Assembly (NCBI GenBank): GCA_036401375.1
Contig: DASWVB010000012.1
Span: 399,937 to 463,936, forward strand
Direction of reading: 5' to 3'
DNA from: DASWUZ01 sp036401375
GTDB taxonomy: Bacteria > Acidobacteriota > Terriglobia > Terriglobales > Acidobacteriaceae
DNA: 64,000 nt
Shown here piece by piece: positions 35,398 to 43,775 of the stretch (its first letter is position 1; every line of letters starts with the position of its first letter). The translations under genes and the position numbers were made by a program. The notes below the pieces were generated by a model. That model saw only the letters and a list, made by a program, of their open reading frames with translations. It had not been told where the DNA came from and made no database searches.

Positions 35398-35417
35398 GGC
35401 ATGGCTTCAGGTGTGCC
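35398..35417. repeat. Degenerate REP-like palindrome
   Basis: GGCATGGCTTCAGGTGTGCC matches the GGCACGGCT/AGCCGTGCC family with a few substitutions in both arms. It is a decayed member of the dispersed family. Confidence 0.6.
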
Positions 35418-35535
35418 ATAAGCCGCGCGAGACGATGCGGGTTCAGACGCTGGGGAAAGGCCGTGCCGGAGAGTCACAGCCTGAAGCACTGCTGAACTGA
35501 AGCGCACTCATGTAACCTTCGAAAAGCGCAGTCTT

Positions 35536-35693
35536 AGTTACCCTGTGGCCATGATAGAGGGTTACTTTCGCAGTTGCGTAACCCTTCATACTGCCATTAG
35601 CAGGTTATCCCTTTGGGTATAGTAACCTCCTTAGGCTGGTCTGGAGGTTAGCTTCCGCCCGCTAGTAACCGGTGGGCTGTATGGGACCGGTTA
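35536..35693. repeat. 43-bp-periodic array of GGTTA and AGTAACC words
   Basis: GGTTA begins at 35560, 35603, 35646 and 35689, exactly 43 bases apart each time. The complementary-looking AGTAACC begins at 35621 and 35664, with variants at 35577 (CGTAACC) and 35536 (AGTTACC), again 41-44 apart. The DNA between the words is not conserved. Neighbouring words can pair: GGGTTAC/GTAACCC at 35559-35584, TAACCTCC/GGAGGTTA at 35623-35650, and TAACCGG/CCGGTTA at 35666-35693. As 43 is not a multiple of 3, this is not a protein repeat. Confidence 0.75.
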
Positions 35694-35808
35694 GGAGGTT
35701 GCGCTACAGCCTTCCGGCAGGCTGCCGTGGCATTTGGGACCTGGGTGGCCGCCACTGGGCCGAGTGGTTAACACCGAGGAGTCGCAAGAATTGGGCTGAA
35801 GGGGCATG

Positions 35809-35857
35809 GCTTCAGCCGTGCGGTTGGAGCGCCGTAGTAAGAGCGGCTTGAGCCGCT
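35809..35857. repeat. Degenerate composite REP-like element
   Basis: A decayed GGGGCATGGCTTCAGCCGTGC copy is followed by the second palindrome type, AGCGGCTTGAGCCGCT at 35842-35857. The pairing of the two palindrome types is the same as at 5.1 kb and 63.6 kb. Confidence 0.65.
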
Positions 35858-35885
35858 GAGGGAAGACGTCGCGCCAAGCACAGCA

Positions 35886-35920
35886 AAAAGGCGCGGCCAG
35901 CTTTCGCTGGCCGCGCCCCC
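35886..35920 (-). terminator. Rho-independent terminator of the lectin gene
   Basis: GGCGCGGCCAGC at 35890-35901 and GCTGGCCGCGCC at 35906-35917 form a perfect 12-bp stem with a 4-base loop. Read on the minus strand the stem is followed at once by TTTTT. It lies 23 bases beyond the stop of the minus-strand lectin gene. Confidence 0.9.
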
Positions 35921-35942
35921 GTCTTTCAGCAGAACCGATACC

Positions 35943-38660
35943 CTACTGACCGGTAGTAACACCTGTCCCGTAAGCAGTGAAGTAGTAGAGTCCAGTCGGG
36001 CTGTTCACCGCGATGACCCCCTTCACCTGGCCCGGCGTAGTGGGCGAGAAGGAAACCTGGAAGCTGCAGGTCCCACCCGCCGCGAGCGTCGCGCATGTTC
36101 CCGGTACCAGATTGAATTCACTGAAGTTGCTGGTACCCTGCAGGACCGCCTGGCCGCCCGTGAAGTTGGCGATCGTGATGGTGGCGACATTGCTGGTCGT
36201 CCCCGTTGCAACGTTGCCGAAGTTCACTACCGGCGGAGTGAAGACCAGTCTGGGGTAGACCCCGTTGCCCTTCAACTGGAAGAGCACCGACTGGCTGGGT
36301 GTAGCCAGGGTAAAGGACCCGACCTGCAGCCCCATCACGGTCGGCGAGAAGGTGACGCTGAAGGTGCAGGAAGCCCCCGGAGCGATCACCGTGGCCGGCG
36401 TGATCGGACCGCAGGTGCCGCCCATGATGCTGAAGTTGTTCAGGTTCGCCGAGGTCACGTAGGACGCCGGCTGCTTAGTCGCGTTGGTGACGGTGACGAA
36501 GATGGGCCCCGCGGTAGTCCCCGTCCCCACATTGGCAAAGTTTGCGCTCTGCGGGCTGAAGACCAGGTACTTCGCTACTACCGTGATGGTGCCGTTGGCT
36601 GTCGCACTGGCGAAGCTGCTCTGACCGGCGTAGCTGGCCACCAGGGTGTGAGTGCCCGGCGAGAGGGACGACAGGCTGAAGCTTGCTACCCCGTTGACCA
36701 GCGGCTGCACCTGGGGTGTGCCTCCGTCGACGGCCAGCGAGATGCTGCCTGGGACCACACCACTGGACGACCCGGCAGTGACCGTGACCGGAGCCGGATA
36801 GCCAAGCGCCGACTGCGGCGCCTGGATCGTCAGGCTGGTGGCCGTGCTCACCGGCGATGACGTGACCGCCAGGGTCACGAAGTCAGAGAAGTTCTTGGTC
36901 TTGCCCGAGAACGTCCCATCGATACGCTGTGGGATGTAGCTGGTAAAGACGTTCTTCAGATTGCTGGAGGTGACGAAGCCTCCGGTTGCAGAGCCCCCGG
37001 TAGAACTGGTGAAGGTGAACATGTTAGGCACGTTGGGGTCTGCCGCGAGCACGGTGAAGGCGCCGTTGAAAGAGCCGGGGCCGTTGCCTGACATCGTGGT
37101 TCCGCCAATGGTGACCGTCTGTCCGGCGGTGACCACGCATTCTCCGATGCAGGTAACAGTCGCGACCTGTCCGTTGCCGGTGACGCTCGACAACAGGCTG
37201 TAAGCCGGGTCGCCCTGCAGAAAGCCTGGCGTGATGGGCTGAATCGAGTTGTTCAAAGCCGACTTGAGCGCGATGAGGTTATTAGGATCGGTGGCAGGGG
37301 GGCAGGGAACGATGGTCGTCGTTCCATGGGTGGTGCAGCTCGCCGAATACACTACGCAGTTGCCGCCGGTCTCGTCGTAGAGCTGGCACTGGGAGCCGGC
37401 AAAGGGAGTGCCCGCGATGATCTGGGCAAAGAGCACCGGTGTGATGGTGTTTGCTGTCACGGTGAGGTCGATGCCGGAGGTATTCACGCCCGGGGGGAAG
37501 GTCGCGGCAAAGGTATGGGCGCCGAAGGGGAAGACGGTCGGCTGGCCGGGAGGCGCGATCGGCTGGGTCTCCTGCACGGTCGAGTGCGGGGTGAAGGTCC
37601 AGGCCATGAGCTCGGACTGTTCAAAGGCGGATCCGGTGGCCGAGGTAAAGCCCACGTAGGCGCTGTCTACCGAGCTTCCGCTGTTCATGAGGTTAAGGTT
37701 GCCGGCGAGGTTATAGGTGCCGGAGAGAGCGGGAACGGCGCCGATTGCGGGGGTGTGGGTGCCGGGCACGAAGGGCGGATCGATGAAGACCTGCAGCAGG
37801 TTGGGGGTCGCCTCCGTGGGTCCGCTGTAGGAGACTACGATCTGGTGTACGTTGCCGTCGGCCAGGGTGACAGGCAGGGCGCCGTTGATCGCGGCCTGCA
37901 AAGTTTGACCATTGGTGAGGGATACCAGGCAAGCCCCGGTGTGGCTGGGGGAGTTGGGAAGGCCGGCTCCGCAGTTCTGAATGGCGACATGGTTGTCGTT
38001 GAAGGTGGCGCCGCGCACGGGAAGCGTGTCGGTGGGGTCCCACGCATTGCGATAGGTATCGAACTCGACGGCGAGGCTGTTGTCGATGCCGCCGTAGCCG
38101 ATGCAGCCGCCCGCGCCGCCGACTACCGATGGGCCCGATCCCTTCTCGATGCAGGTTGCGTCGGGGGGCGCGCCGGCCCCGCCGCTTGCGTTCTGAATGA
38201 CAAAGGCGATGCCGTCCGCCGTCGCGTAGCTGCCCGCGTTAGGGGTGAGCTTAAAGGCGAAGTAGGAGGTGAAGCCTTCGGCTACCTTCTGCGGTACGGA
38301 AAACCAGACGCTGCTTCCCTGGTTGGGCGTCGCCGGTGAGGTTTGAATGGCTACATGGTTGCTCGCCACGGGCGGCATATCGGTGGTGACCGGATCGATC
38401 GAAGCCGGGTAGAGATCGGTGAGGAAGCTGGGATTCGCCGCCTTGCCGGTAGCATCGTTGAAACAGAAGATCGCCGGTGTAGTTGCCGGAGAGCCCGGTG
38501 CGGCTGGCAGGCAGTGGTAGCTGAAGCTGTTGTTTGTCTGCGGAGTGTCAAAGTCGTAGTAAGTGATCTCCTGAGCGTTGGCCCGATAGGCAGAAGAGAA
38601 TGCTCCCGCAACAATAACCGCACTTACAGCGATGACCCGCGCAAATCTACTCGTGCCCAT
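35943..38660 (-). CDS. Secreted L-type lectin-like protein with Ig-like and choice-of-anchor-D repeats
   Basis: About 905 residues from the ATG at 38660, which has GAGAGGA upstream and starts a signal peptide (VIAVSAVIVAGAFSSAYRANA). An L-type (legume-like) lectin domain follows at about 30-375, with ADGIAFVIQN, LAVEFDTYRN, NDNHVAI and VDSAYVGFTSATG. A middle region is Cys-containing and unassigned. Next is a Big_3-type Ig repeat (PVTVTAGSSSGVVPGSISL) and two choice-of-anchor-D/ASPM-like repeats (FSPQSANFANVGTGTTAG, FTPPVVNFGNVATGTTS). It is presumably exported and sugar-binding; the ligand is unknown. The frame is open to 38768, but that extension lacks a ribosome binding site. A strong terminator follows. 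Confidence 0.88.
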   Translation of the reverse strand: MGTSRFARVIAVSAVIVAGAFSSAYRANAQEITYYDFDTPQTNNSFSYHCLPAAPGSPATTPAIFCFNDATGKAANPSFLTDLYPASIDPVTTDMPPVASNHVAIQTSPATPNQGSSVWFSVPQKVAEGFTSYFAFKLTPNAGSYATADGIAFVIQNASGGAGAPPDATCIEKGSGPSVVGGAGGCIGYGGIDNSLAVEFDTYRNAWDPTDTLPVRGATFNDNHVAIQNCGAGLPNSPSHTGACLVSLTNGQTLQAAINGALPVTLADGNVHQIVVSYSGPTEATPNLLQVFIDPPFVPGTHTPAIGAVPALSGTYNLAGNLNLMNSGSSVDSAYVGFTSATGSAFEQSELMAWTFTPHSTVQETQPIAPPGQPTVFPFGAHTFAATFPPGVNTSGIDLTVTANTITPVLFAQIIAGTPFAGSQCQLYDETGGNCVVYSASCTTHGTTTIVPCPPATDPNNLIALKSALNNSIQPITPGFLQGDPAYSLLSSVTGNGQVATVTCIGECVVTAGQTVTIGGTTMSGNGPGSFNGAFTVLAADPNVPNMFTFTSSTGGSATGGFVTSSNLKNVFTSYIPQRIDGTFSGKTKNFSDFVTLAVTSSPVSTATSLTIQAPQSALGYPAPVTVTAGSSSGVVPGSISLAVDGGTPQVQPLVNGVASFSLSSLSPGTHTLVASYAGQSSFASATANGTITVVAKYLVFSPQSANFANVGTGTTAGPIFVTVTNATKQPASYVTSANLNNFSIMGGTCGPITPATVIAPGASCTFSVTFSPTVMGLQVGSFTLATPSQSVLFQLKGNGVYPRLVFTPPVVNFGNVATGTTSNVATITIANFTGGQAVLQGTSNFSEFNLVPGTCATLAAGGTCSFQVSFSPTTPGQVKGVIAVNSPTGLYYFTAYGTGVTTGQ

Positions 38661-38841
38661 AGCTATTCCTCTCAGTTCTGATGAATTGTGGGGCCTCTGA
38701 AGGGGACGGGGACTATTTCTTCGGCGAAACCCGCTCATCCCTGAAGCCCATGAGATCTTTATTGCCATGCAGCTGTTTTTGCGTTGTTGCCGGCCACTCG
38801 CTAGCTCTCAGGATCAGCTGCTGCCGCGTAGCAATAACGGC

Positions 38842-38869
38842 ACTCTAACACTGTGCAGTGACAAGTCAA
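38842..38869 (-). promoter_or_regulatory. Candidate sigma-70-type promoter of the lectin gene
   Basis: On the minus strand TTGACT and TAGAGT are separated by 16 bases, about 180 bases upstream of the lectin start codon. The boxes are near consensus for the housekeeping sigma factor, but the long leader makes this tentative. Confidence 0.3.
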
Positions 38870-39054
38870 CAACATTACTCATGTAACTCAGGAATTATTT
38901 CGCGGCAATGCGGGCTATAACCTACCGCTGAGATTGCAGTACAAGGCGAAGTCACTTGTCGTCGATGGCGGCGAAGAGGCAGCTAGTTACTATCTGGTAA
39001 GTAGTATGTGTAGTGAATCGAGACAGGCGGGATGTAAGTCTTATTTTGGATAAA

Positions 39055-39131
39055 TGGTCGGGGCGGAGGGATTCGAACCCCCGGCCCTCTGCTCCCAAAG
39101 CAGATGCGCTACCAGGCTGCGCTACGCCCCG
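39055..39131 (-). tRNA. tRNA-Pro (anticodon TGG)
   Basis: A 77-base cloverleaf on the minus strand. The acceptor stem CGGGGCG pairs with CGCCCCG and is followed by A and an encoded CCA. The anticodon stem TCTGC/GCAGA encloses TTTGGGA, giving TGG. The T arm has GGTTCGAATCC. This tRNA reads CCA and, by wobble, other proline codons. Confidence 0.96.
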
Positions 39132-39244
39132 ACACTTCAAGATTGTACCGTAGCTGCGCAATCGCCTTGGATGACGCTGAAGGAGACAATCAAGGACGGA
39201 AGCTATCGCCCGATGCGGCGAGAATGCTTTCGAAAGCAGCAGCG

Positions 39245-39802
39245 CTAGCGGGTGAGGTGAAGCCGCCAGAGCAGTGCAACGATCGCTGCCAGCGGTGCGA
39301 GCAATACCACGCCCAGGGCTGCGGCGAGCAGCAGCAGAAAGACCCAGTCGCGCCAGGTGTGCTGGTGCGGCTGCTCCAGGTGGCGGATGAGCAGCGCGTA
39401 GTTCCGCCGGTTCGCCTTCCAGGCGATGTCGAAGAGGTTGCCGAGGATGGGCACCGCGCCCACTGCAACCTCGATGGCGACGTTGGCGACCATGCGGATG
39501 AGGGTGACGTAGGGAACGCCGCGGAACCAGCCGGCAACCAGCAGGATGCAGGAGGCGATGCCGCCCAGCACGTCGCCCAGGCCGGGAATGAAGCCGACGA
39601 TGCCGTCCAGTCCGAAGCGGATGGGAGTGCCCGGAATGTGAAAGCAGTCGTCGAGGAGGTGCGAAAGGCGGTCCAGATTTTCGTCGCTGAAGAGGCCCTG
39701 CCCGTAGTTCGTTCTGTGGCCTGGCAGACGGGTTTGAGGCTCCGAGGGCGCGAGCTGTCTGCCTTCCGGCGCGAGGATCTCGGGGCGGTTGATCTGCGGC
39801 AT
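39245..39802 (-). CDS. DUF4112 family membrane protein
   Basis: A 185-residue protein. After a polar N-terminus it has the family core: LDRLSHLLDDCFHIPGTPIRFGLDGIVGFIPGLGDVLGGIASCILL, here quoted by its key parts IPGTPIRFGLDGI and GFIPGLGD. It continues with AVGAVPILGNLFDIAWKANRRN and ends with a hydrophobic helix at about 153-178. The function of DUF4112 is unknown; the repeated G-[FV]-[IV]-P-x-[LI]-G-[DN] turns suggest two re-entrant or membrane hairpins. It lies between tRNA-Pro and tRNA-His. The ATG at 39802 gives the normal family length. Confidence 0.85.
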   Translation of the reverse strand: MPQINRPEILAPEGRQLAPSEPQTRLPGHRTNYGQGLFSDENLDRLSHLLDDCFHIPGTPIRFGLDGIVGFIPGLGDVLGGIASCILLVAGWFRGVPYVTLIRMVANVAIEVAVGAVPILGNLFDIAWKANRRNYALLIRHLEQPHQHTWRDWVFLLLLAAALGVVLLAPLAAIVALLWRLHLTR

Positions 39803-39885
39803 AGAGGGTCCGTCGGTCCGGTGGCGGAGTGGGGTCCGCGCACCGGAGAGCGCCGTGCATCAGATGCTACAATCGAACACTATAC

Positions 39886-39961
39886 GGCGGCTATAGTTCA
39901 GAGGCAGAACGCCGGTCTGTGGCACCGGATGTCGTGGGTTCGACCCCCACTAGCCGCCCCA
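39886..39961 (+). tRNA. tRNA-His (anticodon GTG)
   Basis: The acceptor stem GCGGCTA/TAGCCGC is preceded by the extra G(-1), which pairs with C73, the hallmark of tRNA-His. CCA is encoded. The anticodon loop CTGTGGC gives GTG, and the T arm is GTGGGTTCGACCCCCAC. Confidence 0.96.
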
Positions 39962-40030
39962 ATCTCACAATTTAGAATTCCAGTTCCTACGCTCCTCGCG
40001 TTGGGGGAGTTGCGTGAGGCGTTCGAGTGC

Positions 40031-40344
40031 TCAATCTTCAGGGCTGGGGATGGGGCGGGCCGCCAGAGCCTTCGCGAGCCTCGGATTGCGCCGGCTGTGC
40101 AGGCAGCCGACTACTACGGCGTCCCCTGCGATCTTGAACCAGAGGGCATACGGAAACGTTCGATGTTGCAGCGGCGGTTCTCTCCCAGAATCTTCTGGTA
40201 AGCGCCGGGATTGCTGCGGATACGCTCGAGAGCCTGTTCAACGCGATCCAGGAACCTGGAGCCCACGCCATCTTCCTCGCGTTCGTACTATGCGGCTGCT
40301 GAGTCGATCTCAGCTTGTGCGATGGGAAGGACACGGACGGTCAA
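40031..40344 (-). pseudogene. ParE/RelE-type toxin, broken by a nonsense codon and a frameshift
   Basis: Read on the minus strand from a TTG that overlaps the antitoxin stop, the frame gives LTVRVLPIAQAEIDSAAA, then TAG, then YEREEDGVGSRFLDRVEQAL and the ParE-like AYQKILGENRRCNIERF. There the frame breaks. One base is missing from what should be the Pro codon in ERFPYALWF, and the third frame then continues YALWFKIAGDAVVVGCLHSRRNP to a TGA. Restoring the base and reading through the TAG rebuilds a normal ParE of about 104 residues. Two independent lesions argue for a true pseudogene, not a sequencing slip. Confidence 0.85.
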
Positions 40345-40514
40345 CGCGGGGTGAGCTGCTTGAGCTTGCGGCGGGAGTCGGCGATCACTTCCCCCGCCTC
40401 ACGGGCGGTGAGTCTGTCCTGGTCGAAGGTCGCATCGCGCTCTGACAGGATGCGCTTCGTCTCGCGATCCAGTTCCTCGACGTTGATCCCGGCGCCGGCA
40501 GGGTTGCTGCTCAT
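40341..40514 (-). CDS. Short antitoxin-like protein upstream of the broken ParE
   Basis: A 57-residue charged protein (MSSNPAGAGINVEELDRETKR ... LTAREAGEVIADSRRKLKQL) with the size and helical, acidic/basic pattern of ParE/RelE antitoxins. I cannot name the antitoxin family. It ends 4 bases into the toxin start (TTGA overlap), the normal layout of such modules. The frame is open upstream to 40703, but the ATG at 40514 gives an antitoxin-sized product. With the partner toxin dead, the gene has no obvious toxin to counter locally. Confidence 0.65.
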   Translation of the reverse strand: MSSNPAGAGINVEELDRETKRILSERDATFDQDRLTAREAGEVIADSRRKLKQLTPR

Positions 40515-40813
40515 GATCCATAGTGGCACATCAGGCCGGGCACGCTCAAGGGCGGAAACTTCCACGACCACGAAACTTCGACGGCCACGAAACTTCCAAG
40601 CGGGGTCTTCGGAGGAGCTCTCGACTGGGCCGTCGAGGGAAATCTTGCTTTGGTTCACGGGCATTGCTGGCGGGCATGGCACGCGATAAGCTGTGAATTG
40701 CAATGGCTTAGCAAGTCTCGCCGCCGCAGAGGACGAAGGGACCCAGTTGCCGCGACAGGCGGCAGCCTGGCCTCTCGAGAGAGCGGGTCTTCAGTGAGGT
40801 TCAGATCATACGG

Positions 40814-41641
40814 GTGACCGCATCCTCGACGGGCGAAGCGTCGCTGGGCAGGGCTGGGAGCGGCTTGCCGGCTGCGCTCGACGGCAGGGTGCACGTCGGG
40901 ACTTCGGGATGGGCCTATCCCAGCTGGAAGCCGGGGTTCTATCCGGCGAAGCTTGCGGCGAAGAAGTTCCTCGAGCACTATGCCACCCGGCTTAACTCGG
41001 TCGAGGTCAACTACACCTTTCGTCAGCTGCCTACGGCGGCGATGGTCGCCTCGTGGCTGGCAGCGACCGATGAGCGCTTCCGGTTTTCGTTCAGGGCGCC
41101 GCAGCGGGTCACCCATTTTCGCAAGCTGAGGGCGTGCGGCGAGATCATGGCTGCCTTCAGCGGCTCGCTGCGGCCGGTGGTTGAGGCCGGGCGCCTGGGG
41201 CTGGTGCTGATCCAGCTGCCGCCCAGCTTCAAGGCAGATGCCGCGCTGCTCGAGTCTTTCCTGGGCGAGAGCTGCGGCCCGTGCGGTTCTGCCGCAGAGG
41301 GGGGTTCAGGTGAGGGCCGTCTGCGCCTGGCGATCGAGTTTCGGAACGCGGGCTGGTTTACCGAGGAGACCTTTGCGATCCTTCGCAGGCACGAGGTCGC
41401 GCTTTGTGTGGCGGAGAGCGATGAGCTGCAGACTCCTGACATCGTCACGGCGCCCTTCACCTGCTATCGGCTGCGGATGAGCGGCGGGTACGAGGCCGGC
41501 GAGCTGGAGGCGATCACCGGCAAGCTGCGGGCGCGGGCGGCTGAGGGCGAGGTCTTTGCCTACTTCAAACATGAAGAGGAGCCCACGGGAGCACTGCAGG
41601 CGGAGCAGGTGCTGCGGTCGCTCGCCGGGAGCCAGCATTGA
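40814..41641 (+). CDS. DUF72 (YecE-like) family protein
   Basis: A 275-residue TIM-barrel-like protein. Family markers are VHVGTSGWAYPSWKPGFYP, LEHYATRLNSVEVNYTF, RFRFSFRAPQRVTH, LVLIQLPPSFK and LAIEFRNAGWF. The biochemical role of DUF72 is not established. The start is a GTG at 40814; a signal-like start is absent. Its stop TGA overlaps the TTG start of the next gene by 4 bases, so the two form an operon. Confidence 0.92.
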   Translation: MTASSTGEASLGRAGSGLPAALDGRVHVGTSGWAYPSWKPGFYPAKLAAKKFLEHYATRLNSVEVNYTFRQLPTAAMVASWLAATDERFRFSFRAPQRVTHFRKLRACGEIMAAFSGSLRPVVEAGRLGLVLIQLPPSFKADAALLESFLGESCGPCGSAAEGGSGEGRLRLAIEFRNAGWFTEETFAILRRHEVALCVAESDELQTPDIVTAPFTCYRLRMSGGYEAGELEAITGKLRARAAEGEVFAYFKHEEEPTGALQAEQVLRSLAGSQH

Positions 41642-42741
41642 GCAGCGCGCCCCCGGAGGATGCGACGCAATCCGCTACGGCTGACGCGGGCGTGCAGACA
41701 GCGCGGGCATGGCTGCGGCCCTTTCTCGCGCCCTGGTACCTGCGCAACGGCCACCTGCAGACGATCGTGGGAAACTTCCTGCCGCGCAGCTACAGCCTGC
41801 CGGAGCCGGAGGCGCGGTGGATCGAGGTCGAAGGCGCTTCCGGGGGTGGCGGGGTTCCGACTGAGCTCGTGTGCCAGTGCCACTGGCAGAGGGAGCCGGG
41901 GTCGCGGCCGACGATGCTGCTGCTGCACGGACTGGAGGGCTCGTCGAGCTCGCAGTATGTGCTGGGCAACGCGGCTGGTGCATGGGCTGCGGGGTGGAAC
42001 GTGGTCCGCATGAACATGCGAAGCTGCGGAGGGGGCGAGGAGCGCTCGCCGTCCCTCTACCACTCCGGACGCTCGGAGGACGTTCGGCGGGTGGTCGCAG
42101 AGCTGGCCGGCGAGTATTCGCTGGAGGCGGTGGCGCTGGTCGGGTACTCCATGGGCGGGAACATGGTGCTGAAGCTGGCGGGCGAGCTTGGCGGCGAAGC
42201 CGGCACGCTGCCTGCGCTGAAGGCAGTGGTGGGAGTCTCCCCGCTGATGGACCTCTCGGCCAGCTCTGACGCGCTGCATGAGCCGGCGAACCGGGTGTAT
42301 GAGCGACGCTTCCTGCGTGCCATGCTGCGGCGGTTTGAACGCAAGGCGGAGATCTTTCCCGCGGTATATCGCGAGCCGCGGCCGGATTTGAGGAAGATTC
42401 GCACGATGCGGGACTTCGATGAACAGATCGTGGCCCGCTACTCCGGCTTTGAGGGTGCGGAGGACTACTACACGCAGGTGTCGAGTTCGCGGGTGGCGGA
42501 TCGGATCGCGGCGCCGACGCTGATCCTGCATGCGCTCGACGATCCGTTCATACGGATGCGGCCGGAGACTCGCTTGAAGCTGCTGGGGAACCCGCAGGTT
42601 ACGCTGGTCGAGACACGTCACGGCGGTCATTGCGCGTTTTTGTCCGGGGAGCGGGGGAATGAGCGCTACTGGGCGGAGAAGACGCTGCTGGGTTATCTCG
42701 AGGCCACCATTGGCGGCGGTCCTGTGGGTCGAAGCTACTGA
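41638..42741 (+). CDS. YheT-type alpha/beta hydrolase
   Basis: A 367-residue hydrolase of the YheT/ABHD1-3 family. It has PWYLRNGHLQTIVGNF near the N-terminus, the oxyanion-region LLLHGLEGSSSSQYV, RMNMRSCGGG, the nucleophile elbow GYSMGGNMVLK, LDDPFIR carrying the likely acid, and a final HGGHCAF with the catalytic His. The substrate is unknown; homologues act on acyl esters. It starts with TTG at 41638, overlapping the DUF72 stop, which implies translational coupling. Confidence 0.92.
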   Translation: MSSAPPEDATQSATADAGVQTARAWLRPFLAPWYLRNGHLQTIVGNFLPRSYSLPEPEARWIEVEGASGGGGVPTELVCQCHWQREPGSRPTMLLLHGLEGSSSSQYVLGNAAGAWAAGWNVVRMNMRSCGGGEERSPSLYHSGRSEDVRRVVAELAGEYSLEAVALVGYSMGGNMVLKLAGELGGEAGTLPALKAVVGVSPLMDLSASSDALHEPANRVYERRFLRAMLRRFERKAEIFPAVYREPRPDLRKIRTMRDFDEQIVARYSGFEGAEDYYTQVSSSRVADRIAAPTLILHALDDPFIRMRPETRLKLLGNPQVTLVETRHGGHCAFLSGERGNERYWAEKTLLGYLEATIGGGPVGRSY

Positions 42742-42794
42742 GTTCCGGGAGCGCACGATCGAGGCAGCAGGACGATCGAGAGCGGGCCGAGCCG

Positions 42795-42957
42795 AGCGGG
42801 ACGATCCGAGCGCAATGACGACAGCGGGACGATCCGAGCGCAATGACGTGAGCGGGACGATCCGAAGCGCAATGACGGGAGCGGGACGATCCGAAGCGCA
42901 ATGACGGGAGCGGGACGATTCGAAGCCGACGATCTAAATCGTAATGACGGAAGCGGG
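42795..42957. repeat. 28/29-bp minisatellite
   Basis: The unit AGCGGGACGATCCGAGCG followed by CAATGACG begins at 42795, 42823, 42851, 42880 and 42909, with a last partial copy at 42952. Periods are 28, 28, 29 and 29. The last full unit is interrupted by an insertion. It lies between the YheT-like gene and the next gene, and each unit contains an ATG followed at once by a TGA in an overlapping frame. Confidence 0.9.
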
Positions 42958-42960
42958 ACC

Positions 42961-43671
42961 ATGGAAGCGGATTGGTCGGTCGAAGCCGGTGACGAGTTGC
43001 CGGGCATCGTGGTTCCCTGGGGCGACGAGGCCGGGCGCGGTGACGTGCGATCCGGCGATGTGCGAGCAGGTGGCGCTGCGCCAGGCCTGGCTCACGCGGG
43101 CGAGGAGGATGATGCGCCTACGCAGGCGAGCGACACGTTGGCGACGCTGCACTTCGTCGATCTGGCGGAGACTGGCAGCAATCCCCTCGCGTCGAGCTCA
43201 GCGAGAGTCGAGCAGATCGCCGAGGCACGGGACCATCCCGTATTGGCGAGCGCGCTGACGCGGCTGAATGCGGCCGGTTCGCGGGTGTTTACGTCGAAGT
43301 GCGACGTGTGGGAGCTTGCATCGGAGGAGATCGATCCGTCGGAGTTCGATGCGGCAGGCGTATCGGACTTCGGCATGGCCTGCTACGTCGACGTGGTGTT
43401 TCGCGACGCTGTCGAGGTGGCTTCGTTCGCCTGGCAGGAGGGCTGGATGCGCCGCACGGTGGAGCGGCTGCGCGCAATTCGACTGCGCTGTGCGGCGGTA
43501 GAGCTGGTGCTGCGCGGGGCGGAGATCCATGGTTGTGCGGGCTTCGCTGTGAGCGTGTATGTCAGCGGATGCGGTGCGAGCCGGGCCGGGTCGCAGGCGG
43601 CGTGGGCAGCCGCTCTCGAGGCGGTCGCAGGAGTTATCTGTTCGGAGCAGCGAAAGGACCAAGAGCTCTAA
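42961..43671 (+). CDS. Hypothetical protein, unassigned
   Basis: A 236-residue protein with no family I recognise. The N-terminal third is Asp/Gly/Glu-rich. From about residue 85 it reads as a compact globular domain (VFTSKCDVWELASEEIDPSEF, YVDVVFRDAVEVASFAWQEGW, LRAIRLRCAAVELVLRGA). The frame is open further upstream into the minisatellite, to an ATG at 42901. I take the ATG at 42961 because GGAAG lies 8 bases ahead and the product then starts outside the repeats. It is followed closely by tRNA-Arg. Confidence 0.6.
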   Translation: MEADWSVEAGDELPGIVVPWGDEAGRGDVRSGDVRAGGAAPGLAHAGEEDDAPTQASDTLATLHFVDLAETGSNPLASSSARVEQIAEARDHPVLASALTRLNAAGSRVFTSKCDVWELASEEIDPSEFDAAGVSDFGMACYVDVVFRDAVEVASFAWQEGWMRRTVERLRAIRLRCAAVELVLRGAEIHGCAGFAVSVYVSGCGASRAGSQAAWAAALEAVAGVICSEQRKDQEL

Positions 43672-43775
43672 CGCTACAATGATCGAGGTGAAGGAGGGCG
43701 GTCGTGTTTTCTTTGGCTGCCTGATCGCCGACCCGGTTGGGCATAGATGGTGGCCCACGAGGTAGTTGCATCTGT

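Larger units (their letters stand above)
35361..35885. other. Non-coding region with a 43-bp-periodic array and decayed palindromes
   Basis: Nothing here looks like a gene: the frames are short and partly translate palindromic repeats. The stretch holds degenerate REP-like palindromes at 35398-35417 and 35809-35857 and, between them, the periodic GGTTA/AGTAACC array described separately. Confidence 0.6.

Noticed and set aside
35536..35693. Integron attC sites in the GGTTA/AGTAACC array
   Set aside because: The GTT words do not satisfy the GTTRRRY core consistently, the inverse core is absent, and no integrase gene is nearby.
35536..35693. CRISPR array
   Set aside because: Only 5-7 base words are conserved, not 23-45 base repeats, and no cas gene is in the window. 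The minisatellite at 42795 has no spacers and is rejected for the same reason.
40014..40689. Plus-strand frames of 143 and 124 codons over the toxin-antitoxin module
   Set aside because: They are antisense to the recognisable ParE remnant and antitoxin.
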